From Streptomyces sp. TLI_235 (GTDB taxonomy: Bacteria > Actinomycetota > Actinomycetes > Streptomycetales > Streptomycetaceae), in NCBI GenBank assembly GCA_002300355.1, contig NSGV01000001.1, positions 1,116,001 through 1,180,000 of the forward strand: 64,000 nucleotides of DNA, written 5' to 3'. This document shows positions 30,228 through 43,548 of the stretch, in pieces; within the stretch, counting starts at the first letter, position 1, and every line of letters starts with the position of its first letter. Both the position numbers and the translations under genes were made by a program. The notes beneath the pieces are model-generated. The model was not told the origin of the DNA and ran no database searches. It saw only the letters and a list, made by a program, of their open reading frames with translations.

Positions 30228-31035
30228 GGCCGGCCGGTGAGGCGGGACATGATGGCGCGGTCGAGGGCGGCGGCGGTGGCGGTGACGTCGAGCTGGGAGT
30301 TGTCGATGATGGGCAGGCCCGAGGTGCGCCAGCCGGCCATCCGGCCGTGTATGCGGGCGACCTCCTCGTCGCTGAGGCGGCGGTTGCCGCTGCGGCGGGC
30401 GTTGCGGGCGAGCACCGAGTCGAGGCCGGGCAGCAGGACGACCGGGATCATGCCGGGGCCGATGTGGCGCTTCCAGCCGCCGAGGCCGATCGCCGGGCGG
30501 TCCGGGAAGACGGCGTCGTCGATGATGCAGGAGATGCCGTTGGCCAGGTAGTTGCGGCAGGCGAAGCCGCAGGTCCGACGGGCCAGGCGGTACTGCGCCT
30601 CGGAGGCGTTGTTCCAGCCGGACTGCGGGTTGGCGAAGCCGGACTGCACCCACTCGCGGACGTCGTCGAGGCTGATGTGCGCGGTCGGCATCGGCTGCCG
30701 TTCCGCCCAGTGCCGGGCCACGGTGGTCTTGCCGGCGCCGGCCGGGCCGATCAGGAGGACGGCTATCGGGCCGGCGGGCAGCTGCTGCTGCGGCGGGTGC
30801 GCGGGCAGCTGGACGGGGGCACCGGCCGGCAGGACGAAGTGCCCGGTGGCGCCGGGCGGCACGCTCATGGCGGGTGCCGGGGGCGCGGCGGGCGCCGGCC
30901 CGGCGGGCTGCGGCTGCCGGACGGGCGGCTGCGGGTACGGCGGCTGTGTGACTCCCGGCGTTCCCCCGGCCGGGCCGGGTACGGCGGCGCGACGGGTCGC
31001 GGAGGCATCGGTCCTCCCCCTGCGTACTGCGACAT
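30224..31035 (-). CDS. P-loop ATPase/kinase-like protein with Pro-rich N-terminus; apparent one-base deletion
   Basis: The core has Walker A GPAGAGKTTVARHWAER, SLDDVREWVQSG, and IIDDAVFPDRP, like small polynucleotide/zeta-type kinases. The N-terminus is a Pro/Ala/Gln-rich tail. ATG at 31035 has a textbook GGGAGGTGACG before it and reads MSQYAGGGPMPPRPVAPPYP, but the frame must shift at the C run 30963-30967: one added base gives a continuous 270-residue protein. Without it, only a start at GTG 31057 lacking a ribosome site is open. It is coupled to the unknown gene downstream. Confidence 0.75.
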
Positions 31036-31064
31036 CGTCACCTCCCGACCGGGACACTACACGT

Positions 31065-31099
31065 CGGCCCGGTGGCGGGCACAGTCCGCCACCGGGCCG
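31065..31099 (-). terminator. Terminator after aroQ
   Basis: Perfect 14-bp stem CGGCCCGGTGGCGG and complement with a 7-base loop, 12 bases past the aroQ stop, ahead of the P-loop ATPase gene. Confidence 0.8.
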
Positions 31100-31111
31100 A
31101 GTGATCGCACG

Positions 31112-33154
<2,043 letters not shown>

Positions 33155-33158
<4 letters not shown>

Positions 33159-34339
33159 CGGACGATCAGGTGGTCGAGGTAGGACTGCACGTTGCGGCGG
33201 GTCTCGGTGACGTTGTCGCCGCCGAACTTCTCGGCCACCGCGTCGGCCAGCACCAGCGCGACCATCGCCTCGGCGACGATGCCGGCGGCCGGCACCGCGC
33301 AGACGTCCGAGCGCTGGTGGTGGGCCTTGGCGACCTCGCCGGTGCGCACGTCCAGGGTCTGCAGGGCGCGCGGCACGGTGGCGATCGGCTTCATCGCGGC
33401 GCGCACCCGCAGCAGCTCGCCGGTGGACAGGCCGCCCTCGGTGCCGCCGGAGCGGCCGGAGGTGCGCTTCACACCGTCCGCGGTCGGGACGATCTCGTCG
33501 TGCGCCTTGGAGCCGGGCACCCGGGCCAGCTCGAAGCCGTCGCCGACCTCGACGCCCTTGATCGCCTGAATGCCCATCAGGGCGGCGGCGAGCCGCGCGT
33601 CCAGGCGGCGGTCCCAGTGCACGTGCGAGCCGAGGCCGACCGGCACGCCGTAGGCGAGCACCTCGACGACGCCGCCGAGGGTGTCACCGTCCTTGTGGGC
33701 CTGGTCGATCTCGGCGACCATCCGCTTCGAGGCGTCGGCGTCCAGGCAGCGCACCGGGTCCTCGTCCAGGCGGGCCTCGTCGGCGGGCAGCGGGTAGACG
33801 CCCAGCGGCGCCTTGGCCCCGCCCAGCTCGATCACGTGCGAGACCAGCTCGATGCCGCAGGTCTCCTTGAGGTACGAGCGGGCCACGGTGCCGATCGCGA
33901 CCCGGGCCGCGGTCTCGCGGGCGGAGGCGCGCTCCAGGATCGGGCGGGCCTCGTCGATCGAGTACTTCTGCATGCCGGCGAGGTCGGCGTGGCCGGGGCG
34001 CGGGCGGGTCAGCGGCTCGTTGCGGGCGAGGCCGCCGAGCACCTCTGGGTCGACCGGGTCGGCCGACATGACCTGCTCCCACTTCGGCCACTCGGTGTTG
34101 CCCACCATGACGGCGACCGGGCTGCCCATGGTGAGGCCGTGCCGGACACCGCCGAGGAAGGTCACCTCGTCCTGCTCGAACTTCATCCGGGCCCCGCGGC
34201 CGTAGCCGAGCCGGCGGCGGGCCAGGGCGTCGGCCACCATCGCGGTGGTGACCGGCACACCGGCCGGCAGGCCCTCCAGCGTCGCGACCAGTGCGGGGCC
34301 GTGCGACTCCCCCGCCGTCAGCCAGCGCAACGTACCCAA
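33155..34339 (-). CDS. aroC: Chorismate synthase
   Basis: AroC makes chorismate from EPSP using reduced FMN. The 394-residue protein has [43 protein letters not shown] and RSGGTEGG, all family signatures. The TTG at 34339, five bases after AAGGAG, gives the same N-terminus as Streptomyces homologues. It heads the aroC-aroK-aroB-aroQ operon. A 207-base spacer to aroE probably holds its promoter, which I could not define. Confidence 0.97.
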
Positions 34340-34546
34340 CGGAGCTCCTTCGTCAGCGGCCCGGCCCGCGCGACACGGACCGACCGGGGCGTTCGTCCGG
34401 CGGACCCGTTCTCGGACAGGAGGCCACCGGGCCCGCGCTCTGCCCCGATCCTTTCATGCCGCGGGGCGGGACCGGCGCGTGGTCCGCGTGGCGGACACCT
34501 GCATGGACACTCACAGGTTTACCTCGCCGGCCCCCGGGTAGCCTCC

Positions 34547-35377
34547 TCAGCTCGCCGCGAGCGCCTGCTCGCCGGCCGCGCGCATCGCCGCGAGCGGGCC
34601 CGGCTTCACCCCGGTGAACGCCTCGAACTGCAGCACCGCCTGGTGCACCAGCAGGTCCAGCCCGCCGAGCACCACTCCGCCGCGCTCGGCGCAGGCGGCC
34701 GCCAGCCGGGTCGGCCAGGGGTGGTACAGCACGTCGAAGAGCACCCCGGGCGCGGCCGGCAGCGCCTCGGCGAAGACGTCGGTGGCGCCGGCCGGCGTGG
34801 TCGAGATGGTCAGCGGGTGGGCCAGCGCCCCGGCACCGTCCTCCCAGGCGGCGGCGCGGACGCGCAGGCCGAGGCGGTCACCGAGCTCCCGCATCTGTGC
34901 CGCCCGCTCGGCGCTGCGGACGTGGACGGTCACCTCGCCGGTGCAGACCTCGGCCAGCGCGGCCAGCGCCGACGAGGCCGTCGCCCCGGCGCCGAGGACG
35001 GCGGCCGACTCGACCCGTTCGACGCCCCGCTCGCGCAGCGCGTTGACCAGGCCGGGCACATCGGTGTTGTCCCCGCTGCGCCGGCCGTCCGGACCGAACA
35101 CCACCGTGTTGACGGCGTCGACGGCCAGGGCCGCGCCGCTCACCTCGTCCAGCAGCGGGATGACGGCCCGCTTCAGCGGCATGGTGAGCGACAGGCCGGC
35201 CCACTCGGCGGGATCGATCCTTTCGATGAACTCCGGCAGCGCCGCCTCGTCCACCTCGAACCGGTCGTACCGGCGCTCCGTCATCCCGAGCGCCGCGTAC
35301 CCGGCGCGGTGCAGTACCGGCGACAGCGAATGGGCGATCGGCGAGCCGAGTACGGCGGCCCGCAGCTGAGTCGTCAC
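34547..35377 (-). CDS. aroE: Shikimate dehydrogenase
   Basis: AroE reduces dehydroshikimate with NADPH. The 276-residue protein has the substrate part GSPIAHSLSPVLH and SLTMPLKRAV with the catalytic Lys, NTDVPGL, and the dinucleotide loop VLGAGATASSAL. The GTG at 35377 has only a weak GAGGGG upstream. In Streptomyces aroE commonly follows mltG; here a secreted-protein gene on the other strand stands between them. Confidence 0.93.
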   Translation of the reverse strand: MTTQLRAAVLGSPIAHSLSPVLHRAGYAALGMTERRYDRFEVDEAALPEFIERIDPAEWAGLSLTMPLKRAVIPLLDEVSGAALAVDAVNTVVFGPDGRRSGDNTDVPGLVNALRERGVERVESAAVLGAGATASSALAALAEVCTGEVTVHVRSAERAAQMRELGDRLGLRVRAAAWEDGAGALAHPLTISTTPAGATDVFAEALPAAPGVLFDVLYHPWPTRLAAACAERGGVVLGGLDLLVHQAVLQFEAFTGVKPGPLAAMRAAGEQALAAS

Positions 35378-35516
35378 GTCAGTCCCCTCGGGGGCGGTGG
35401 ATCAGGACAGGATCACCCGCGGTTTCGGCCACGTCCGCGGGAACGGCGGCCGAGCGGCGGATCGCAGACGCACCATGCGGTTGCACACCTGTTCGAGCAG
35501 CCCATTGGAGCACCGG

Positions 35517-35909
35517 ATGTCCCGCATCGTACGCACCGCCGCCGCCACCGCGCTGACCCTGTCCGGCCTGTGGCTGGGCGCCGCCCCGGCCGGCGCCGCC
35601 TCACTGCCGACCTGCACCCGGGCGCAGCCGGACATGGGCGTGGTCGTCCCCGGCACCTCGGGCGGCTCGGTGGACTGCGTGCTCGGCACCGGCAACCAGA
35701 GCGAGGCGGTCGACGTCCTGCAGACCGCCATGGTGCTCTGCTACGGCGAGAACATCGCGAGCGACGGGGTCTTCGGACCGGCCACCAAGGCGGCCCTGCG
35801 GCGTGTGCAGGCCCGCGAGGGCGTCTTCGCGGACGGCGTCTACGGCCCGCAGACGCGCGGCGCGATGCTCTTCATCCGCTTCTCCGGCACGGGCTGCGCC
35901 CGGTACTGA
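35517..35909 (+). CDS. Secreted peptidoglycan-binding domain protein
   Basis: The 130-residue protein has a signal peptide (SRIVRTAAATALTLSGLWLG, then AAPAGAA) and a PG_binding_1 repeat (LQTAMVLCYGENIASDG and VFGPATKAALRRVQAREG). Four Cys after the signal could form disulphides. No catalytic domain is present, so it likely binds cell wall as a small exported protein. ATG at 35517 follows TTGGAG. It lies between aroE and mltG on the opposite strand. Confidence 0.88.
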   Translation: MSRIVRTAAATALTLSGLWLGAAPAGAASLPTCTRAQPDMGVVVPGTSGGSVDCVLGTGNQSEAVDVLQTAMVLCYGENIASDGVFGPATKAALRRVQAREGVFADGVYGPQTRGAMLFIRFSGTGCARY

Positions 35910-35925
35910 GCGCGCACCGAAAACG

Positions 35926-35956
35926 GCCGCGGCCGGCCCCGGGGGCCGGCCGCGGC
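35926..35956. terminator. Bidirectional terminator
   Basis: A 15-bp perfect palindrome (GCCGCGGCCGGCCCC and complement) between the convergent secreted-protein and mltG genes. Confidence 0.8.
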
Positions 35957-35962
35957 AACGCC

Positions 35963-37902
35963 TCACTTGCAGGTGACCGTCGCCTTGTCGAACTTCATGT
36001 TCCGCGAGATGCACCAGGCCTCGGTGTTCTTCGCGTGCTCCTCGCCGGTGGCCGCGAACTTGGTCTCGTCGGCGGAGATCGCCAGCCAGAAGACCCAGTC
36101 GCCCGGAGTCGGATTGAGCACCGCCTGGATGGCCTCCAGGCCGGGGTTGGAGATCGGCGTGGGCGGCAGGCCGGGGTTCACGTAGGTGTTGTACTTCAGC
36201 GAGCCGTCGTGGATCTCCTTGCTGGTCAGCTCCTTGCGGCCCAGCTGGTACTGGAGCGTGGTGTCCAGGCCGAGCTTGTGCTGGGTGACGTTGGTGGTCA
36301 GACGGTTGCTGATCGCCCGCGCCATCTTGCCGAAGTCCTCGGGCTTGTTGCCCTCGGCCTGCAGGATGCTCGCCTCGATGAGCACCTCGTAGCCGCTCTT
36401 GAGGCCGATCTTCTTCGCGGAGTTCTCGAGGTCGAGGTCGGTGTACTGCTGATTCGCGTTGGCGACCATCTGCTTGAGCAGGTCGGCCGGCTTCATGCCC
36501 TCCGCGATCGAGTACCGCGTCGGGAACAGGAAGCCCTCGATGTTGCCCTGCGCGTAGGCGGGCAGGCCGAGGTTCTTGAGCTCGTCCTGCGCGATCTTGG
36601 CGGTGCTGCCCTTCGGGAGCTTCAGCTTGGTGTCGATCATCGTGTAGACGTCGACGGACTTCATGCCCTGCGGGAGGTCGAGGACGTTGCCGCCCGCCGA
36701 CTCCACCATGTACTTCACAGCCTCGGCGCCCGACATCTGGCGGTGCATGGTGTAGAAGCCCGGCTGGATGATGCCGCACTTGGGGTTCTTCTGGCAGGCC
36801 GCGACGAAGGCGTCCGTGCTCTTCACGACGTCCGCCTTGAAGAGGGACGCGCCGATGACCGAACCACCGGCACCCGCCTTGACCTCGACGGTGACCGAAC
36901 CCGTTCCCGCACCCGTGTAGTCCGGCGGCGGGCCGAAGTGGTCCTGGTAGAAGCCGTAGCCCCACCAGCCGGCGCCGGCCATGCCGCCGAGCAGCACCAG
37001 GGCGACCACCAGGCAGGCACCGCGGTTGCGGCGGCCCGCCTTCTTGCCCTTCTCCTTGCGCTTGCGCTCGGCCTCGCGGGAGGTGTCCTCCTCCGCGCCG
37101 AAGAAGGAGCCCTCGTCGTCAGCGTCCTCCTCGGCGGCGAACTCGTCGAGGTCCTCCTCCCACTCCTCGACGTCCGACTCGGCGGGGTTGTCGAGGGCGG
37201 CCGCCTCGGCCTCCCAGTCGATGCCGTCCGGGCCGGGGCCGGAGGGGCGCGGCCCGCCACCGCGCGGCGGCGGCACCGGCGCACCCGGCTGCGGCGGCCG
37301 TCCGGACTGCGGCCCGAACTGCTGCTGCCCCATCGGCCGGCGGCCCATCGGCTGCTGGCCGGCCTGCTGCGGGAAGCCCTGCTGCGCCCGCGCCTGCGGC
37401 GGCAGCTGTCCCGGCACCTGGCCTGGCGGCACCTGGCCCTGCGGCATCTGGCCGCGCACCTGCTGCTGCGGGTAGCCCTGCTGCACAGGGGCCTGCTGCT
37501 GGAGGTTCTGCTGCTGGAGGTTCGGCGGGATCTGCCAGGAGCCGGTCTGCTGGCCGGCCTGCTGCTGGTACTGCTGCTGGCCGTAGCCGCCCTGCTGCTG
37601 CGGGGCCTGCTGCCGCCAGCCCTGCTGCTGGGGCATCTGGGCCTGCGGCATCTGCGCCTGCTGCACCTGCTGCACCTGCTGCGGGTAGCCCTGTTGCCCG
37701 TACGAGGGCTGCTGGGGTAGCCCTGTTGCTGCTGCGGGTAGCCCTGCTGGCCGTACTGCTGCTGGCCGAACGCGTCGGGATGCAGCTGCCACGAGCCGGT
37801 CTGGTCGGCGGACTGCGGCTGCTGCGAGGTGCCGTACCCGGGGTCGCCCGGGTGCCACGGCTGTTCTCCCTGGGGGCGGTAGCCCCCGCCCTGGTCAGTC
37901 AT
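35963..37902 (-). CDS. mltG: Endolytic transglycosylase MltG with long Q/P-rich cytosolic tail; apparent one-base deletion
   Basis: MltG cleaves nascent glycan strands at the membrane. The protein has a cytosolic Gln/Pro/Gly-rich tail (GYPQQ repeats), an acidic stretch, a basic KRKEKGKKAGRRNRG, one membrane helix (ACLVVALVLLGGMAGAGWWG), and an extracellular YceG domain with EASILQAEG (catalytic Glu) and GLPPTPISNPG. ATG at 37902 (AAGGGG) opens MTDQGGGYRPQG, but the frame must shift at 37714/37715, where one repeat reads CTGGGG instead of CTGCGGG. Restoring that base gives 646 residues. A paralogue lies immediately upstream. Confidence 0.88.
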
Positions 37903-38006
37903 CGAACCCCTTATGCGTACCGCCAAGTCGAACCGGCGTGCTACGGCACCATCCGGAGGGAGACGTTACCGTACCGCAGCATTGCCGATTCGACGCACGC
38001 ACACTG

Positions 38007-39200
38007 TCAGTGACCGTCCTCCGGGGGCGGGGAACTCTGCTGTGCCTGATAGGCGTTGAATTCCGCGACGTTCTTCTGCTGCTGTTCGAAACTGTCGGTG
38101 AATCTGGTGTCCCCGGGACGCACGGTGACGAAGTACAGCCAGTCACCCTCGGCGGGGTCGGCCGCGGCCCGCAGGGCCTCCCGGCCCGGATTGGCGATGG
38201 GGGTCGGCGGCAGGCCGGTGTGCAGGTAGGTGTTGAAGGGAGAGTCGAGCTTGGTGTCGGTCTCGGTGGTGGTCAGCGTGGAGCGGCCCAGTGCGTAGTT
38301 GATCGAGGAGTCGAGCTGCAGCGGCATGTTCTTGGCCAGCCGGTTGTAGATCACCCTGGCGACCTTGGCCATGTCCTCCGCGTTGTCCGCCTCGCCCTCG
38401 ACCAGGCTGGCCACGGTGAGAACCCCGTAGGGACTCTGTGCGAATGCGGTGGCGGCAGCGTCCACACCTCCGGACTCCAGCACCTTGCCGCCCTCGGCGA
38501 CCATCTGCTGCAACAGCCCGAGCGGGGTGGTCTCGCCGGTCACCGGGTAGGTCGAGGGGAAGAGGTAGCCCTCCGGGTTGTCCTTCGCGGCCTCCGGCAG
38601 GCCGAGTTCGCCGGCGTGCTGCCGGGCGATGCCCCTGGTCGTGCCGGGCGACAGGTGCAGCCGCTCGTCGATCGCGGTGTACACCTGCTCGGCGCGGCGC
38701 CCCTCGGGGATGGTCAGCGCGTTGGCGTTGGCCGGGTCGAGCAGCACCCCGAGCGCCGAGGCCACCGACATCTTCAGCTTCAGGGTGTACGTGCCGGGCT
38801 GGATGGTGTTGCCGGCCGGGTGCTGCGCGGCCGCGTCGGTGAACGCCTTGGTGCTCGCCACCACACCGCTGCTGACCAGTGCCCGGCCGATCGTGGTGAG
38901 GCTGGCGCCCTGCGGCACCGAGACCTCGACCGTGCCGGTGCCGCCGCCGGCGTAGTCCGGCGCCGGCGGCTCGGGTTCGGGCCACACCAGGTAGGCCGCC
39001 AGCGCGAGGACGCACGCCACCCCGAACAGGGCCAGCACGCTCAGGCAGCAGGCCGCTCCCGAGCGCACCTTCTGCGGGTCCGGCGGCTCCACCGCATACG
39101 GCTCCCCGGGCGGGCGTCCGTCGGGCTCCTCGGCGGGGGCGCCCAGGTGTCCGGGGGTGACGCCCGGTCCCATGCCGGGTGCGGTGTACGGGTCGGTCAC
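38007..39200 (-). CDS. Second MltG-like endolytic transglycosylase
   Basis: The 397-residue protein repeats the MltG layout: short cytosolic N-terminus, membrane helix (CLSVLALFGVACVLALAAYL), then a YceG domain with TIPEG, the catalytic-type ASLVEGE, VARVIYNRL and GLPPTPIANPG. It is a tandem paralogue of the neighbour but lacks the long Q-rich tail and is clearly diverged, so the duplication is not recent. GTG at 39200 follows GGAAGG. ruvX is upstream beyond a terminator. Confidence 0.92.
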   Translation of the reverse strand: MTDPYTAPGMGPGVTPGHLGAPAEEPDGRPPGEPYAVEPPDPQKVRSGAACCLSVLALFGVACVLALAAYLVWPEPEPPAPDYAGGGTGTVEVSVPQGASLTTIGRALVSSGVVASTKAFTDAAAQHPAGNTIQPGTYTLKLKMSVASALGVLLDPANANALTIPEGRRAEQVYTAIDERLHLSPGTTRGIARQHAGELGLPEAAKDNPEGYLFPSTYPVTGETTPLGLLQQMVAEGGKVLESGGVDAAATAFAQSPYGVLTVASLVEGEADNAEDMAKVARVIYNRLAKNMPLQLDSSINYALGRSTLTTTETDTKLDSPFNTYLHTGLPPTPIANPGREALRAAADPAEGDWLYFVTVRPGDTRFTDSFEQQQKNVAEFNAYQAQQSSPPPEDGH

Positions 39201-39260
39201 GGCGGCCCTTCCGTCGGCAGCCGGCGGTGCCGGGCTGATCCGTCAACGGCGTCAACGTCG

Positions 39261-39296
39261 AAGGGGCCCGTGCGGACACCTCCGCACGGACCCCTT
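39261..39296 (-). terminator. Terminator after ruvX
   Basis: 16-base arms (AAGGGGCCCGTGCGGA) with one mismatch and loop CACC, 22 bases past the ruvX stop and before the second MltG gene. Confidence 0.8.
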
Positions 39297-39318
39297 GTGG
39301 GACGTTAGTACGAACTGC

Positions 39319-39803
39319 TCAGCCGACCGGCTCGACGCTCTCGCCGGGCGCCCGACCGCTCACCCGTTCGGCCTCCAGGGCCGCCTGCAGGATCACCACG
39401 GCCGCCGCCTGGTCGATCACCGAGCGGCCCTTCTTCGAGGACCGACCGGAGGCCCGCAGGCCCTGGGCCGCGGTGACGGTGGTCATCCGCTCGTCCACCA
39501 ACCGGACGCCGACCGGCGCCAGCAGCGCCGCCAGCCGCCCGGCGTACGCCCGGACCTTGGCCGCGGCCGGGCCTTCCTTGCCGCTCAGCGAGCGGGGCAG
39601 GCCGACCACGACCTCGATCGCGTCGTACTCCTCGACGATCTCCTTGAGCCGCGCCTGGGAGCGACCCCCGGCGGGCACGGTCTCCACCGGCGTGGCGATC
39701 AGCCCGTCGGGGTCGCAGGACGCGACCCCGATCCGGGCGTCACCCACGTCGACGGCGATCCGACGTCCCCGCCGGAAGACCTTCTCGGGCTGCTCCTCGG
39801 TCA

Positions 39804-39804
<1 letters not shown>
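39319..39804 (-). CDS. ruvX: RuvX/YqgF-type Holliday junction resolvase-like nuclease
   Basis: The 161-residue RNase H-fold protein has IAVDVGDARIGVAS (first catalytic Asp), VVGLPRSLSG, VRLVDERMTT and SVIDQAAAVVILQ. Members process 16S rRNA 3' ends or resolve junctions. ATG at 39804 overlaps the alaS stop by one base (TGATG), so it is coupled with alaS. Confidence 0.93.
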
Positions 39805-42459
<2,655 letters not shown>

Positions 42460-42473
<14 letters not shown>

Positions 42474-42885
42474 CAGTGGTCCTTCCGGTTGGGTTGCTGC
42501 CCGGCAGCGCTCGGCGCTGGCGGGGCTCGGCAATGCTGCGGGGGGTGGTGCTGCGCTCGGGGGGAAGGGCGGCCGCCGGGGAGCCCGGGGCCGCCGAGAT
42601 AGCTCGGTGGCCGGGCTCGGGGCGCAGGGCGCGGCGGCGCGGCGGCTCGACCACGGCGGTGCCGTCGAGGCCGAGGTCGGCGCGGAGCTCCTGCTCGCGT
42701 TCGGCCATGCCGGACTGGACGTCCTGGGCGAAGCGCCTGGCGGCGTCGCCGAGTCGCAGGGCGCCGCGGGCGGCGGTGCCGGAGATGCTGTCCGGGGTGA
42801 GCCGGTGCACGGCCTCGTTGGCCTTGCCCACGGCCCAGACGGCGGCGCCGGCGCCGACCGCCATCCAGAAGATGCGTCGAACCAC
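42460..42885 (-). CDS. Small membrane-anchored protein (DUF6167-like)
   Basis: The 141-residue protein has one N-terminal hydrophobic segment ([21 protein letters not shown]) and a polar C-terminal part that becomes Arg/Pro-rich. Streptomyces carry a similar protein at this place beside alaS. Function is unknown. The GTG at 42885 is four bases after the DUF948 gene; its stop overlaps the alaS start by 14 bases. Confidence 0.75.
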
Positions 42886-42889
42886 CGTG

Positions 42890-43369
42890 TCAGCCCCTCA
42901 CCGCTCGCCGGACCCGGGCGATCAGCCCGCTGCCGCGCGGCGCGGTCGCCGCGCGCACCTCGGCCCGGACCAGCCGGGCCAGCGCGTCGCGGTCGGCGGC
43001 CTGCTCGGGGAGGGGCGCCGAGCCCTGCTGGCGGGCGACGGCCTTGCGGACGCCGTAGCTGAACGCGGCGACCTTGACCAGCGGGCCGCCGAGGGTGGCG
43101 GCGACGGTGGAGGAGAGCGCGTTGGCGTTGGCGGCGGCGTCCTGCACGTTGGCGGTGATCTCGTCGACCCGCTCCAGCTGCTCGTTGGCGCTGCGGACGG
43201 CGGTGCCGGCGTCGACCAGCAGCGGCACGGCCCGCTCGGTGACGGCGGAGACCAGCACCGTGGCCTCCTTGAGCACCTTGGAGAGCCGGACGAGCACCAC
43301 GGCGAGCAGCGTGACCAGGACCGCCCAGAACACGGCCACCAGCAGACCGGCCAGTTCTCCCACGGACAC
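42890..43369 (-). CDS. DUF948 membrane protein
   Basis: The 159-residue protein has an N-terminal membrane helix ([20 protein letters not shown]) followed by a long amphipathic helix ([20 protein letters not shown] through [11 protein letters not shown]), the DUF948 plan. It may act in envelope or stress functions, but its role is unknown. GTG at 43369, ten bases after GGGAG. It opens the leftward alaS transcript. Confidence 0.8.
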   Translation of the reverse strand: MSVGELAGLLVAVFWAVLVTLLAVVLVRLSKVLKEATVLVSAVTERAVPLLVDAGTAVRSANEQLERVDEITANVQDAAANANALSSTVAATLGGPLVKVAAFSYGVRKAVARQQGSAPLPEQAADRDALARLVRAEVRAATAPRGSGLIARVRRAVRG

Positions 43370-43548
43370 CTTGTGCGCTCCCTCGCCTTGCAGCTTCCTC
43401 CGGAGGGAACCCTATCGTGACCACGGGTGGTTTCCCGACCGGATAAGGGCGGCGCCGCGCGGGGCGGGCGTGACCCGCCGGGCGGTCGTCTCGTTGATCG
43501 GAACGGGCGGCCGGATGGCCGACCCGCCACATCCATCCCACCGACGAC

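Noticed and set aside
23010..31060. A mobile element or genomic island carrying the accessory genes
   Set aside because: No integrase, transposase, tRNA target or direct repeats are visible, and base composition matches the rest.
37300..37750. CTG/CAG-rich repeats as a CRISPR or minisatellite
   Set aside because: They are codon-level repeats for Gln/Pro/Gly in the MltG tail, without spacers.
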